NCBI GenBank assembly: GCA_937958785.1
Contig: CALGMY010000265.1
Location: 1 to 30,105 of the forward strand
Reading direction: 5' to 3'
Length of the DNA stretch: 30,105 nucleotides
Origin: an uncultured Gammaproteobacteria bacterium
GTDB taxonomy: Bacteria > Pseudomonadota > Gammaproteobacteria > Steroidobacterales > GCA-2729495
In this document: piece after piece, positions 22,117 to 30,066 of the stretch
Layout: each line of letters opens with the position of its first letter
Numbering within the stretch: the first letter of the stretch is position 1
Program-made: the position numbers and the translations under genes
Notes under the pieces: model-generated
What the model saw: the letters and a program-made list of their open reading frames with translations, nothing else
The model's database searches: none
Told to the model about the DNA's origin: nothing

Positions 22117-24051
22117 GTGCGCAAGAACAACCGGGGAAACCAGAAGATGAAGACCGGAATGCTGCCGCGGAGCGCGGCCCTGCTGACCCTGATCGCGGTG
22201 GCGCTGCCTGCCTTCGCGGAGCCCGTCGCGGTCGATACCACGAGTCCTGCCAACGGCTTCACGGACCTGTTCAGCGCCACGTTCGACGGCGCCCTGGTGC
22301 CGTGCGAGCCTTCGGACCCGGCCTGGTGCGCCTTCTTCAACGGCAAGCCCCAGGCGACCCGCAACATCGTGATCACGCCGACCCCGACCGGGGCCATCAA
22401 CGCCGTGCCCCTCGGCATCACCCCGGTGCCGGTGGCCGGGTCCTACCTGGACCTCAGCCTCAACCCCGGCCGTACCCAGGTCACGATCAGCGGCGGCACC
22501 ATCGCGGTGCCGGCCATCACCCTGACGATCCAGGGCGGCACCCCCAATTCCACCGTGGTCGCCGCCGGTGGTGCGGGCGTGGTCTTCAGCAGCGCGCCCC
22601 AGGTCGCCGCCCTGGATGCCAATGGCCGGGCCGAGTTCCTGGTCAACCTGTCCCCCGCCATCGCGGTGGACTTCAGCACCTTCAGCACCATCGTGGGCCC
22701 GCCCAACGGCAGCTGCTCGGGGCCCCTGTGCGCGATCATCCCGATCCTGACCCTGGACATGATCCGCTACCGGCTGGTGATCGACTACGACCCCACGTTC
22801 ACCACCTTCACGGCGGATTTCATTGGCCAGACGGGCAACAACTCGCTCCTCTCCATCACGATGAACTCCGTGGTGCCACGGATCACCGTCACCGACAGCG
22901 TGGCCCCCGCCGATGACCGGCTGGTGCCCTTCGGTGACGTGACCGAGCTCACGTCGGCCAGCCGAACGGTGACCGTGACCAATTCCGGTGGCGCCACCCT
23001 GTCCGTGGGCGGCGTGGCCCTCGCCAACCCGCTGGCCCCGCCCTTCGCCCTGGCCACCGACAACTGCTCGGGAGAAGACCTGGCGCCGGCCGAGAACTGC
23101 ACCTTCAACGTGTCGTTCAGCCCGGCGGTGGTCGGCAACTTCAGCGACACCCTCGACATCCCGTCGAACGCGGACGGCAACCCCAGCGTCACGGTGACGG
23201 TCACGGGAAATGGCGTCGCGCTGCCCGTGCCCGCCATCACGGTGACGGATTCGGTAGCGCCGGCCTCCGACCAGGCCCTGCCCTTCGGCAACGTCAGCAT
23301 CGGCACGGCGTCGGACCAGACCGTGACGATCACCAACGAGGGCAACGCCGACCTGGAGGTGGGGACACTGGGCGGGCTCGTGGCGCCCTTCGAGCTGGTC
23401 AGCGACAACTGTTCCGGACAGACGGTGGCGCCGGCGGCCAGCTGCACCGCGGGCGTCCGGTTCGAGCCCACGGTGACCGGCGCCGCGACGGACAGCCTGG
23501 AAATCCCGTCCAACGACGCGGCGAACCCCCTGGTCACGGTCGCGCTGAGCGGCACGGGCCTCTCGCTCGCCACCCCCGACATCCAGGTCACCGACAACAC
23601 CCTGCCGGAAGACGACCTGCTGGTGCCCTTCGGCAATGTCACCGAGGGCACCTTCCGCGACCGGACCATCACGGTCCGGAACACGGGCGGCCTGGACCTG
23701 CTGGTCGGCGCCATCGCGGTCAGCAACCCCCTGGCGGCGCCGTTCACGGTGGAAGACGACGCCTGCTCGAACCAGACCCTCGCCCCCGGCGGCAGCTGCA
23801 TCGTCGCCGTCCGCTACTCACCGGCCGCCACCGGCGCCGGCAGCGACAGCCTGGACATCCCCTCCAACGACCCGGACGAGCCGTCCGTCACCGTGAACCT
23901 CACGGGCACGGGCATCGTGCTCGGCGAGGGCGGCGTGGAGACGCCGAAGGCGGACGGCGCCGACAGCGGCTTCATGGCGATCGACCCCGCGACCCTCGCG
24001 CTGCTCGGCGTCGCGGGCCTCTGGGGCTGGAGGCGCCGCCGCGCCCGGTAA
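22117..24051 (+). CDS. Repeat-containing surface protein with a sorting-signal-like C-terminus
   Basis: A 644-residue secreted protein from GTG 22117; ATG 22147 is an alternative. Signal peptide KTGMLPRSAALLTLIAVALPAFA. A unique N-terminal region of about 220 residues is followed by three tandem repeats of about 116 residues (coding from about 22880, 23229 and 23575), each with TVTDS/TDN, LPFGNV, TVTITNxG, a DNCSG/DDACS cysteine, a second cysteine in a CTF/CTA/CIV context, and DIPSN ... P.VTV.L.GTG. These are the ASH-like/choice-of-anchor-D modules found in bacterial surface proteins. The end is IDPATLALLGVAGLWGWRRRRAR: short motif, hydrophobic helix, Arg cluster, the plan of PEP-CTERM-like sorting signals. 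It is probably cotranscribed with the upstream receptor. A long hairpin follows the stop. Confidence 0.82.
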   Translation: MRKNNRGNQKMKTGMLPRSAALLTLIAVALPAFAEPVAVDTTSPANGFTDLFSATFDGALVPCEPSDPAWCAFFNGKPQATRNIVITPTPTGAINAVPLGITPVPVAGSYLDLSLNPGRTQVTISGGTIAVPAITLTIQGGTPNSTVVAAGGAGVVFSSAPQVAALDANGRAEFLVNLSPAIAVDFSTFSTIVGPPNGSCSGPLCAIIPILTLDMIRYRLVIDYDPTFTTFTADFIGQTGNNSLLSITMNSVVPRITVTDSVAPADDRLVPFGDVTELTSASRTVTVTNSGGATLSVGGVALANPLAPPFALATDNCSGEDLAPAENCTFNVSFSPAVVGNFSDTLDIPSNADGNPSVTVTVTGNGVALPVPAITVTDSVAPASDQALPFGNVSIGTASDQTVTITNEGNADLEVGTLGGLVAPFELVSDNCSGQTVAPAASCTAGVRFEPTVTGAATDSLEIPSNDAANPLVTVALSGTGLSLATPDIQVTDNTLPEDDLLVPFGNVTEGTFRDRTITVRNTGGLDLLVGAIAVSNPLAAPFTVEDDACSNQTLAPGGSCIVAVRYSPAATGAGSDSLDIPSNDPDEPSVTVNLTGTGIVLGEGGVETPKADGADSGFMAIDPATLALLGVAGLWGWRRRRAR

Positions 24052-24052
24052 T

Positions 24053-24098
24053 TGGGGACATGCCTCATATTTGCGGTGCAAATTGAGGCATGTCCCCA
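24053..24098 (+). repeat. Long perfect hairpin of the GGGGnCATGCCTC palindrome family
   Basis: Fifteen-base arms (24053-24067 and 24084-24098, TGGGGACATGCCTCA and its complement) enclose a second stem (ATTTGC/GCAAAT) with a GGT loop. The whole forms a 21-bp hairpin with one bulged base. It starts two bases after the stop of the surface protein gene, so it may stop or stabilise that transcript. The arms match the repeat at 18191-18236 with one base changed on both sides. Confidence 0.85.
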
Positions 24099-24189
24099 GC
24101 TTGACCGACTCGACATAATTACCAAGTGGGCAGGACGGACGGGGGGCGGAGCGGTAGAATCCGTGCCAACAACCGCGAGCATTCCCGCC

Positions 24190-24624
24190 ATGAAAGCGGA
24201 CTACGCTCTCGAGCAGCTCGAAGCTTCGAAATTCCGTGTCACCGTCTCCCCCGCGACCAGCCCGCTCGACCGGCTGGTCGGCCTCGTGCTGCCCGTCAAG
24301 GGCAGTGATGATCCGGCCGGAGGCACGTTCGTGGTATCCCCGGCAGGCATCGAGACCGGCACCGGCACGGTGATCGCCGCCAGGGACATCCACCGCATCG
24401 TCCTCCGCAACAGCGCGGCCCACGTGCGGCCCGTGACCACGAAGACCGATCCGGCGGAAGTCGCGGCGACCGACCGCTCCATCAGCCGCCGGGCGCGCCG
24501 CGCCTGGAAGGTCTGGGTGGAGGCCGGGCGCCGCTCGACGACGCTCGCCGCGGGCCTCGACCAGACCACCGCCTTCGCCGTGCTGACCGAGGTCTCCCGC
24601 ATCATGGGCACGCCGATCGGCTGA
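24190..24624 (+). CDS. Hypothetical 144-residue protein
   Basis: A soluble, basic protein with no recognised family. The first half (LEQLEASKFRVTVSPATSPLDRLVGLVLPVKG ... GTFVVSPAGIETGTGTVIAARDIHRIVL) looks beta-rich. The second half is helical and Arg-rich (SISRRARRAWKVWVEAGRRSTTLAAGLDQTTAFAVLTEVSRIMG). Start ATG 24190 is preceded by a -10-like TAGAAT (24155-24160), but no clear Shine-Dalgarno or -35 is seen. Codon composition is like its neighbours, which supports a real gene. It ends eight bases before the convergent helicase gene. A DNA- or RNA-binding role is possible from charge alone. Confidence 0.55.
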   Translation: MKADYALEQLEASKFRVTVSPATSPLDRLVGLVLPVKGSDDPAGGTFVVSPAGIETGTGTVIAARDIHRIVLRNSAAHVRPVTTKTDPAEVAATDRSISRRARRAWKVWVEAGRRSTTLAAGLDQTTAFAVLTEVSRIMGTPIG

Positions 24625-24632
24625 GTGCGCCC

Positions 24633-25946
24633 CTAGGCCGGCGGGAACACCCGCCGGTAACCGCCGATCTCCCCGTCCAGGATGATGTCCTCCGGCCTCA
24701 CCGGCTTCGCCAGCGCGAGGCCGGCGAGGGTCCGGCACCGGGACAGCGCCACGTAGACCTGGCCATGGCTGAAGGCCCCCCGGCCCAGGTCGATGTACAC
24801 CCGGTCGAAGGTCTGGCCCTGGCTCTTGTGGATCGTGATGGCCCAGCCCAGCCGTAGCGGCAGCTGCCGGTACGCGCCGACCTGCTCCCGGGTGATCTGC
24901 TTCGTGCCCCGGTCGTACTGGTAGGCCAGGTTCTCCCAGGCGGTGCGCTTCACCGGGTATTCCTGCCCGGTGCCGTCCTCGAGCCGCACCGTGGGACCCT
25001 CGTCACCGAGGCCCGTGACCGTGCCCCAGGAACCGTTGATCCAGCGCCCCTCGGCGTCGTTCCGGAGGAACATCACCCGCGCGCCGACCTTGAGGGTCAG
25101 GGCCGGCTCCGTCGGGAAGGCGCCCGGGTCGAAGCGGCCCGTGACCTCGGCCGCATAGAGCTTCGCCGGGCCCGGCAGGGCCGCGAGCCGCCGGGAGTTC
25201 TCCCGCCAGGCCGCATCATTGGTGGCCGTCAGCACCACGTGGCTGTCCGGGTCCGGCAGCCCGCCCCGGGGCACCACCCGGGCGTTCAGCGCCTCGAGCA
25301 CCTCCTCGCCCGGCTCCCCGTCCCGGATGTGCTGCAGGATGCGGCGGAACCCGGCGTCGTCCCGCTGCCGGTAGATGGTGCCGAGTTCGACGGACCGGCC
25401 ACCCGTCTCCCGCCAGACCAGGGCCTGGAAGAAGTAGGGCCCGCCGTAGGTCTCGTCGAAATATTCCTTGAGCTCGGCCTCGCGAACCACGGGGGGCAAC
25501 TGCCACAGGTCGCCGAACATCGCGAGCTGCACGCCGCCGAAGGGCTCGTCCCGGCGCCGGTTGAGGCGCAGCACCTGGTCGATGCCGTCCATGAGGTCGG
25601 CCCGCACCATCGAGACCTCGTCGATGACGAGGAGGTCCAGGGCCTTCATCACCTGGGTGTGGCGCAGGGCCTTGAGCTCCCGGGTATCCACGAAGCGCGG
25701 CGGCAGCCGGAAGAACGAGTGGATCGTCTGCCCGCCCACGCTGATGGCCGCGAGTCCCGTGGGCGCGACCACCGCCACGTTGCGGTCGGTCGTGTCCCGG
25801 AGGAGATGCAGCAGGGTGGTCTTGCCCGTGCCTGCCCGGCCCGTGACGAACACGTGCTCGTCGCCCTTCGCGATGAGCCCGAGGGCACGGTCGAAGGCGG
25901 GGTCGGGTTCGAGGCCGGGGCGGTGGGCGGGAATCGCGACTGGCAT
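24633..25946 (-). CDS. PIF1-like superfamily 1 helicase
   Basis: A 437-residue ATPase. Walker A VTGRAGTGKTT (36-44), VVAPTGLAAISVGG (motif Ia), TIHSFFRLP, Walker B LLVIDEVSMV, and GDLWQLPPV (motif III) define the PIF1/RecD-like family. Further motifs are EYFDETYGGPYFF, a YRQRDDAGFRRIL block, LKVGARVMFLRND, and the C-terminal GWAITIHKSQGQTFDRVYIDLG ... GQVYVALSRCR (motifs V and VI). It would unwind DNA 5'-3' in the cytoplasm, in repair or replication of structured DNA. Start ATG 25946 is preferred; ATG 25964 is possible. It is divergent from the toxin-antitoxin operon and convergent with the preceding hypothetical gene. Confidence 0.92.
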   Translation of the reverse strand: MPVAIPAHRPGLEPDPAFDRALGLIAKGDEHVFVTGRAGTGKTTLLHLLRDTTDRNVAVVAPTGLAAISVGGQTIHSFFRLPPRFVDTRELKALRHTQVMKALDLLVIDEVSMVRADLMDGIDQVLRLNRRRDEPFGGVQLAMFGDLWQLPPVVREAELKEYFDETYGGPYFFQALVWRETGGRSVELGTIYRQRDDAGFRRILQHIRDGEPGEEVLEALNARVVPRGGLPDPDSHVVLTATNDAAWRENSRRLAALPGPAKLYAAEVTGRFDPGAFPTEPALTLKVGARVMFLRNDAEGRWINGSWGTVTGLGDEGPTVRLEDGTGQEYPVKRTAWENLAYQYDRGTKQITREQVGAYRQLPLRLGWAITIHKSQGQTFDRVYIDLGRGAFSHGQVYVALSRCRTLAGLALAKPVRPEDIILDGEIGGYRRVFPPA

Positions 25947-26082
25947 CAGCTCATCTTCTCGCATCTCTGGCGGGTTGGAGCCCCATCGGCCGCAACAGCC
26001 ACTCTTCCTTGAGGAAATCCCTGTTTTCGCGACTGGCGTCACGCGGGGCCAAAGGCGTACCGTCGCCCGCCCTGGCCGGAGC

Positions 26083-26107
26083 TTGACACTCTTCGCTCTT
26101 AAGCGAA
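26083..26107 (+). promoter_or_regulatory. Promoter and operator of the toxin-antitoxin operon
   Basis: TTGACA (26083-26088) is a perfect -35 box. Seventeen bases on is AATCAT, a 4/6 -10. Between them lies TTCGCT (26092-26097), four bases, AGCGAA (26102-26107): a palindrome well placed for autorepression by the antitoxin. The -10 overlaps the toxin start codon region, so start site and promoter need checking. Confidence 0.55.
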
Positions 26108-26109
26108 TC

Positions 26110-26436
26110 ATGGCGATGGACATCCTGATCTACCGAACCTCCTCCGGGCGAGTGCCTTTCAAGGAATGGCTCGACGGGCTGGGCGACCTTGCCGGCCGCA
26201 CGGCGATCCAGCGGCGGCTCGTGCGGGCCGCGGGGGGCAATCTTGGTGATCATCAGGCATGCAGGGGCGGCATCTGGGAACTTCGCGTCGACCAGGGACC
26301 CGGTTACCGCGTGTACTTCGGCAGAGCCGGCAACGCGGTGATCGTGCTGCTGGCTGGCGGTACCAAGGCCAGCCAGAATCGCGACATTGAGCGAGCGATT
26401 CACGCCTGGCGAGACTACAGGAATCACTGGTCATGA
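26110..26436 (+). CDS. Type II toxin, RelE/HigB-like addiction module killer
   Basis: A 108-residue protein (107 if ATG 26116 is used). It matches the addiction module killer family TIGR02683 over its length: ILIYRTSSGRVPFKEWLDGLGDLAGRTAIQRRLVRAAGGNLGDH, GGIWELRVDQGPGYRVYFGR, IVLLAGGTKASQNRDIERA. Such toxins are RelE-fold mRNA interferases acting on the ribosome. The order toxin first, antitoxin second is the HigBA arrangement. Its stop TGA overlaps the antitoxin ATG (26433-26436), so translation is coupled. Nearby base composition is slightly less GC-biased than the rest, as for a mobile module. Confidence 0.88.
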   Translation: MAMDILIYRTSSGRVPFKEWLDGLGDLAGRTAIQRRLVRAAGGNLGDHQACRGGIWELRVDQGPGYRVYFGRAGNAVIVLLAGGTKASQNRDIERAIHAWRDYRNHWS

Positions 26437-26813
26437 GCCCCCGGGCAAGAGCAATACCCCCCCACATCACTTTCGAGGAGGCTGCCGCGGACAGCTTCCG
26501 GCGTGATCCAGCCTTTGCCGCCGCCTACCTGGAGTCGGTTCTGGAGGACGGCGACCAGCAGGAGCTGCTGGTCGCCCTCAAGCAACTTTCCAGGGCCTTC
26601 GGTGGCGTGAGCGGGGTCGCCCGTTCGGCGGGGCTAAACGTCACATCGCTCTATCGCACCTTGGCGGCTGGCGGCAATCCCGAGTTGCGGAGCCTGGTGG
26701 CTGTGCTCCGGGCCATGGGGCTTCGGCTGTCCGTCCAGCCTCTCGGACCGGTTCGGCGACGGACTCCACGCCGCGGTCACGGGCAAGGCCCTACCCGCCG
26801 TTCAAGGGGTTAA
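26433..26813 (+). CDS. Antitoxin of the HigA-like/TIGR02684 type, with an extra basic tail
   Basis: A 126-residue protein. The family part is residues 1-100: ITFEEAAADSFRRDPAFAAAYLESVLEDGDQQELLVALKQLSRAFGG, an HTH (VSGVARSAGLNVTSLYRTLAAGGNPELRSLVAVLRAMGLRLSV). This is the addiction-module antidote family, which binds its own promoter. The last 25 residues (GPVRRRTPRRGHGQGPTRRSRG) are unusually Arg-rich and are absent from typical members of about 100 residues. They may arise from loss of the original stop codon or may be a genuine extension. It is coupled to the toxin by an ATGA overlap. Confidence 0.86.
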   Translation: MSPRARAIPPHITFEEAAADSFRRDPAFAAAYLESVLEDGDQQELLVALKQLSRAFGGVSGVARSAGLNVTSLYRTLAAGGNPELRSLVAVLRAMGLRLSVQPLGPVRRRTPRRGHGQGPTRRSRG

Positions 26814-26846
26814 TCTTCGGCGAGTCCCCTGGTCCGGAGATCCTCC

Positions 26847-27827
26847 ATGCCCGCGAAGAAGCACCCAGCACTCTCCCGCCGCGACCTGCTGTCTGCCGGC
26901 ACCGGCCTCGCCGCCCTGGGTGCCGCAGGGCCTGCCACCGCGGCACCCACCTCGCGGCTCGACCCCGATGAAAGCCGCTTCCGCATGACCCACACGTCGG
27001 TCATGACGATCCCGAAGGACCCGCGGCTCGACCTGGACGACCCGGAGACCAACTTCCGGGCCATGCTGAAGCTCCGGGCGGACCTGGCGGAAAAGGACTG
27101 CCTCTTCGCCTTCCCGGGCGTGGCCTGGGCGATGGTGCCCCAGGAGCGCAACTACCGCTGCTTCAGGACCTTCGGCATCGGCGCGTCCCGCATCGAGGAG
27201 GTGCCCGAGGGCTGGCGTATCTACAGCCGGGAGGTCCTCTATTACCTGGACCCGGACACGGGCGCGATCCTCGAGACCTGGAAGAACCCGTTCCTCGGCG
27301 GGCGCGAGGTCGAGGTGGTGCACATCGCGAACGACCCGGTGAACGGCGTCTTTGCCCGGCAGGGCAACCCGGTGCTGGCCCCGCCCTACCCCTACGTGTC
27401 CGCCGGCGACGACGTGGTGTTCCAGTGGAACTTCTTCATCTTCAAGCCCGCCGAGCTCACCCGCTCCGAGTACCCGCTCTATTCCAGCGGGGACAAGGAC
27501 CAGCACGCGGAGCTCTGGGGCATCAAGGGCCGCAAGAGCGAGATCCTGGACCCGGCCGTGACGTCGGCCTCCTGCGTCATGTCCTGGAGCCGGGTCGCCG
27601 GCTGGCTGCCCTTCATGGAGATGGGCGCGAGCCCGGGCACGATGGTGTTCCACAGCCACAGCATGAAGCTCATGAACGGCGTGGACGACCTGCCCCGCTA
27701 CATCCTGGACTACACGGCGAAGAACTACCCGAAGTACCTGGAAGCGCCGAAGGAGTGGCTGGGGCCGGTGATGACCTCGAGCTTCGGCGAGTTCAAGAAG
27801 CGCATCGACGCGAAGAAGAAGCAGTAG
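26847..27827 (+). CDS. Tat-exported DUF1838 family protein
   Basis: A 326-residue protein. The N-terminus has a twin-arginine signal, SRRDLLSAG, followed by hydrophobic TGLAALGAAGPATAA. The rest matches DUF1838: LDLDDPETNFRAMLKLRADLAEKDCLF, YYLDPDTGAILETWKNPFLGGREVEVVHIANDPVNG, FQWNFFIFKPAE, ASCVMSWSRVAGWLPFMEMG, PGTMVFHSHSMKL and PKYLEAPKEWLGP. The family is of unknown enzymology, though the Tat route implies export of a folded, possibly cofactor-bearing protein. GGAGATC precedes ATG 26847. Its stop TAG (27825-27827) is part of a REP element. Confidence 0.9.
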   Translation: MPAKKHPALSRRDLLSAGTGLAALGAAGPATAAPTSRLDPDESRFRMTHTSVMTIPKDPRLDLDDPETNFRAMLKLRADLAEKDCLFAFPGVAWAMVPQERNYRCFRTFGIGASRIEEVPEGWRIYSREVLYYLDPDTGAILETWKNPFLGGREVEVVHIANDPVNGVFARQGNPVLAPPYPYVSAGDDVVFQWNFFIFKPAELTRSEYPLYSSGDKDQHAELWGIKGRKSEILDPAVTSASCVMSWSRVAGWLPFMEMGASPGTMVFHSHSMKLMNGVDDLPRYILDYTAKNYPKYLEAPKEWLGPVMTSSFGEFKKRIDAKKKQ

Positions 27828-27845
27828 GAGCGCCTTCAGGCGCGA
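27824..27845 (+). repeat. GTAG-type REP palindrome, copy 4
   Basis: GTAGGAGCG, centre CCTTCAGG, then CGCGA, in plus orientation. The TAG supplies the stop codon of the DUF1838 gene. It is followed four bases later by an inverted copy (27850-27871), so the two form a REP pair between two convergent genes. Confidence 0.87.
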
Positions 27846-27849
27846 ACGC

Positions 27850-27871
27850 TCGCGCCGGTCGGCGCTCCTAC
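27850..27871 (-). repeat. GTAG-type REP palindrome, copy 5
   Basis: Minus-strand reading: GTAGGAGCG, centre CCGACCGG, then CGCGA. The loop differs from copy 4 but the arms GCGCC/GGCGC remain paired. Its TAG is the stop codon of the following minus-strand gene (27868). Confidence 0.86.
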
Positions 27872-28734
27872 TCCTCGTTCCACTCGATGGCGGCATCGGC
27901 CGCGCGCAGCGCCGATTCCGCCACGATTTCCCGGCGCACTTCGGCGGCGGCGGCCCAGCCGAGCGCGGTGTCGAGCAGCAGCGCGGGCCGGGTGGCGTGG
28001 AGCGCGGCGAGGAACAGCAGCCTGACCCCGGCGAGGCGCTCGCCGAGCCCGACCAGGTAGCCTTCGCCCACCTGGCCCAGGAGTTTCACGTAGGCGGGGA
28101 AGAGCTGGCGAAGTCCGGTGCCGTCGAGCGCCCGGCGCAGGACCCGGTCCCGCACCAGGGCCGGCTGCAGTTGATCCGCGTCCTCGAAGAACCGGCCGGC
28201 GGTCTCGAGCCGTCCGACCTGGTCGTCGAGCTTCCAGGACCAGATGTAGGCGGGCAGCGGGTAGGCAAGACCCCGGGCAGCGAGGGCCCCATAGGCCCGG
28301 TCGAAGGCTTCCATCCGGTCCGGGTCCAGCTCCTCCGGCGCGCGGATCTCGACCCCGGCCTCGTACCAGTCGGCCGCCCAGTCGTGCTGGTAGCAATACA
28401 GCTCCTCCGCGGCCCGCTCCTTCAGGAAGCGCTCGGCGGACGCCCGGGTAAAGACGCCCCGGGGGCTGCCGTAGCGGGCGAGCGCGAGCTGCTGGGCGGG
28501 CGTCGCGGGCAGCCGGGACTCCAGGGCGATGATGAGCCGCCGGGCCTGATACCGGCCGAGCCGCCGGGGGATGTCCGCGCCCAGCCAGCGCAGCCGGTCG
28601 AGCTGGGCGGGCGTGGCAGGCTCCGTCAGCAGCGGGTAGGGCTCCGCGTCGCGACCGGCGCGAGCAGCCCGAAGCAGCAGCACGGTGGCCCAGAGGGCGA
28701 GAAGCAGGTAGAGGAAGTCGTCGACTCCGGTCAT
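27868..28734 (-). CDS. Membrane-anchored hypothetical protein
   Basis: A 288-residue protein from ATG 28734. One N-terminal hydrophobic segment (FLYLLLALWATVLLLRAA, residues 7-24) anchors it, with a large helical domain inside or outside. Recognisable blocks are ERFLKERAAEELYCYQHDWAADWYEAG and FDRAYGALAARGLAYPLPAYIWSWKLDDQVGRLE, which recall DUF1266-like regions but not strongly enough to name it. The end is acidic (AADAAIEWNEE). It is divergent from the HtrA-type protease gene by 33 bases. Its stop is within a REP element. Confidence 0.7.
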   Translation of the reverse strand: MTGVDDFLYLLLALWATVLLLRAARAGRDAEPYPLLTEPATPAQLDRLRWLGADIPRRLGRYQARRLIIALESRLPATPAQQLALARYGSPRGVFTRASAERFLKERAAEELYCYQHDWAADWYEAGVEIRAPEELDPDRMEAFDRAYGALAARGLAYPLPAYIWSWKLDDQVGRLETAGRFFEDADQLQPALVRDRVLRRALDGTGLRQLFPAYVKLLGQVGEGYLVGLGERLAGVRLLFLAALHATRPALLLDTALGWAAAAEVRREIVAESALRAADAAIEWNEE

Positions 28735-28767
28735 TCGTGGATAATGCCCGGAACCCGGGAGCTCGTC

Positions 28768-30057
28768 ATGCCGCGATTCTTGCCCGCCCTCCTGCTGGCC
28801 CTGGCCTCGGCCACGGCCGCTCCAGGCCATGCCGAGGAGGGCGTGGAGCCGATCTTCGCCGCAGCCCGCAGCTACACGGCCTATGTCCGGACCCGCATCG
28901 CCCTGCCCTTCATCGAGGACGAGCCGGGGGCCGCCATCGGCGCGGCCTTCCTGGTGGACCGGGAGCGGGGCTGGCTGCTCACCAACGCCCACGTGACCGG
29001 CCGCTCGCCCGCGGCCATCGAAGTGGCCTTCATCGACGGTCGGGCGCGCCAGGCGCGGCCGGTGTACATCGACCCCTACCTGGACGTGGCCGTGCTCGAG
29101 GTGACCAACCGCACCGGGCTCCCCGCGAAGGCCGCCACCATGGACTGCGGGCCGATCCCGGGCGTGGGCCACCCGGTCGGCGCCTTCGGCCACCCGGAAG
29201 ACCTGCGCTTCACCGGCACCCGGGGCATCATCTCGGGCTTCACCGCCCGCTTCGGCGAGGACCGGCTGCAGACCGACGCGCCGATCAACCCGGGCAACTC
29301 GGGCGGCCCGCTGATCAGCCTGGTCACGGGCAAGGTGGTGGGCATCAACACCGACCAGCTGGCCACCGACAAGGCCCAGAACGCCAACTTCGCGGTGCTG
29401 GCCCGCCAGGCCTGCCACATCATCGAGCTCCTGCGCGCGGGCCGGGACCCGACCCCGCCGGACCTGGGCGTGACCTACTTCGTGGAGAACGACGAGCCCA
29501 CCCTCACCGTCGCCCGGCTGACCCCGGCGGCCGCGGGCACCGGCCTCGCCCGCTACGACCGGATCACCGCCGTGGACGGCGCGCCGCTGGACTGGTCCAC
29601 CGAGGGCGCGCTGCTCGACCGGCTGCGCGGCGCGGGGCCGGGCACGGCATTGTCCGTCGACCGGAACGGCCAGCCGCTGACCCTGAAGCCCCGGCTGACC
29701 CCGGCCCTCGCGCCCATGCGCCGCGAGGGCCTGTATGTGGCGGGCGCCCTGCTCGCCCCCACCACCATCCGCCACCTCAATTTCACCGACGTGCAGCCCG
29801 CGCTCATGGTGCACTCGGTGGAGGACGGCAGCCCGGCGAACTCGGCGGGCCTGCAGCTCTACGACCTCCTGGTCGCCGTGAACGGCGCCCCCATCGGCAG
29901 CCTCGCGGACCTCACGGCGGCCCTGAAGGACGTCCCGGACGACCAGCTGACCACCCTCGAGGTGCTGCGCCTCGTGGACCGGGAGGACCGCTTCCTGGAC
30001 AGCGCGCTGGCGCGCATCGTGGTGGACGAGGTGGAACCGGTCGGCTTCGGGCAATAG
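28768..30057 (+). CDS. HtrA/DegP-type periplasmic serine protease with PDZ domains
   Basis: A 429-residue protein. Signal peptide MPRFLPALLLALASATAAPGHA. The S1C catalytic triad is present: H75 in LLTNAHVTG, D106 in DPYLDVAVLE and S178 in INPGNSGGPL. Two PDZ-like regions follow, about 235-320 (LTPAAAGTGLARYDRITAVDGAPLD) and 330-420 (SPANSAGLQLYDLLVAVNGAPIGSLADL). It would degrade or monitor misfolded envelope proteins. Compared with DegP it lacks the Gln-rich loop LA. Start ATG 28768 is chosen for GGGAG six bases upstream; ATG 28744 lies in frame upstream without one. It is divergent from the membrane-anchored hypothetical gene. Confidence 0.88.
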   Translation: MPRFLPALLLALASATAAPGHAEEGVEPIFAAARSYTAYVRTRIALPFIEDEPGAAIGAAFLVDRERGWLLTNAHVTGRSPAAIEVAFIDGRARQARPVYIDPYLDVAVLEVTNRTGLPAKAATMDCGPIPGVGHPVGAFGHPEDLRFTGTRGIISGFTARFGEDRLQTDAPINPGNSGGPLISLVTGKVVGINTDQLATDKAQNANFAVLARQACHIIELLRAGRDPTPPDLGVTYFVENDEPTLTVARLTPAAAGTGLARYDRITAVDGAPLDWSTEGALLDRLRGAGPGTALSVDRNGQPLTLKPRLTPALAPMRREGLYVAGALLAPTTIRHLNFTDVQPALMVHSVEDGSPANSAGLQLYDLLVAVNGAPIGSLADLTAALKDVPDDQLTTLEVLRLVDREDRFLDSALARIVVDEVEPVGFGQ

Positions 30058-30066
30058 CAACGGCTC

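Noticed and set aside
20928..22421. Long minus-strand frame opposite the second TonB receptor
   Set aside because: Antisense shadow of a well-supported receptor gene, composition-biased protein with no motifs.
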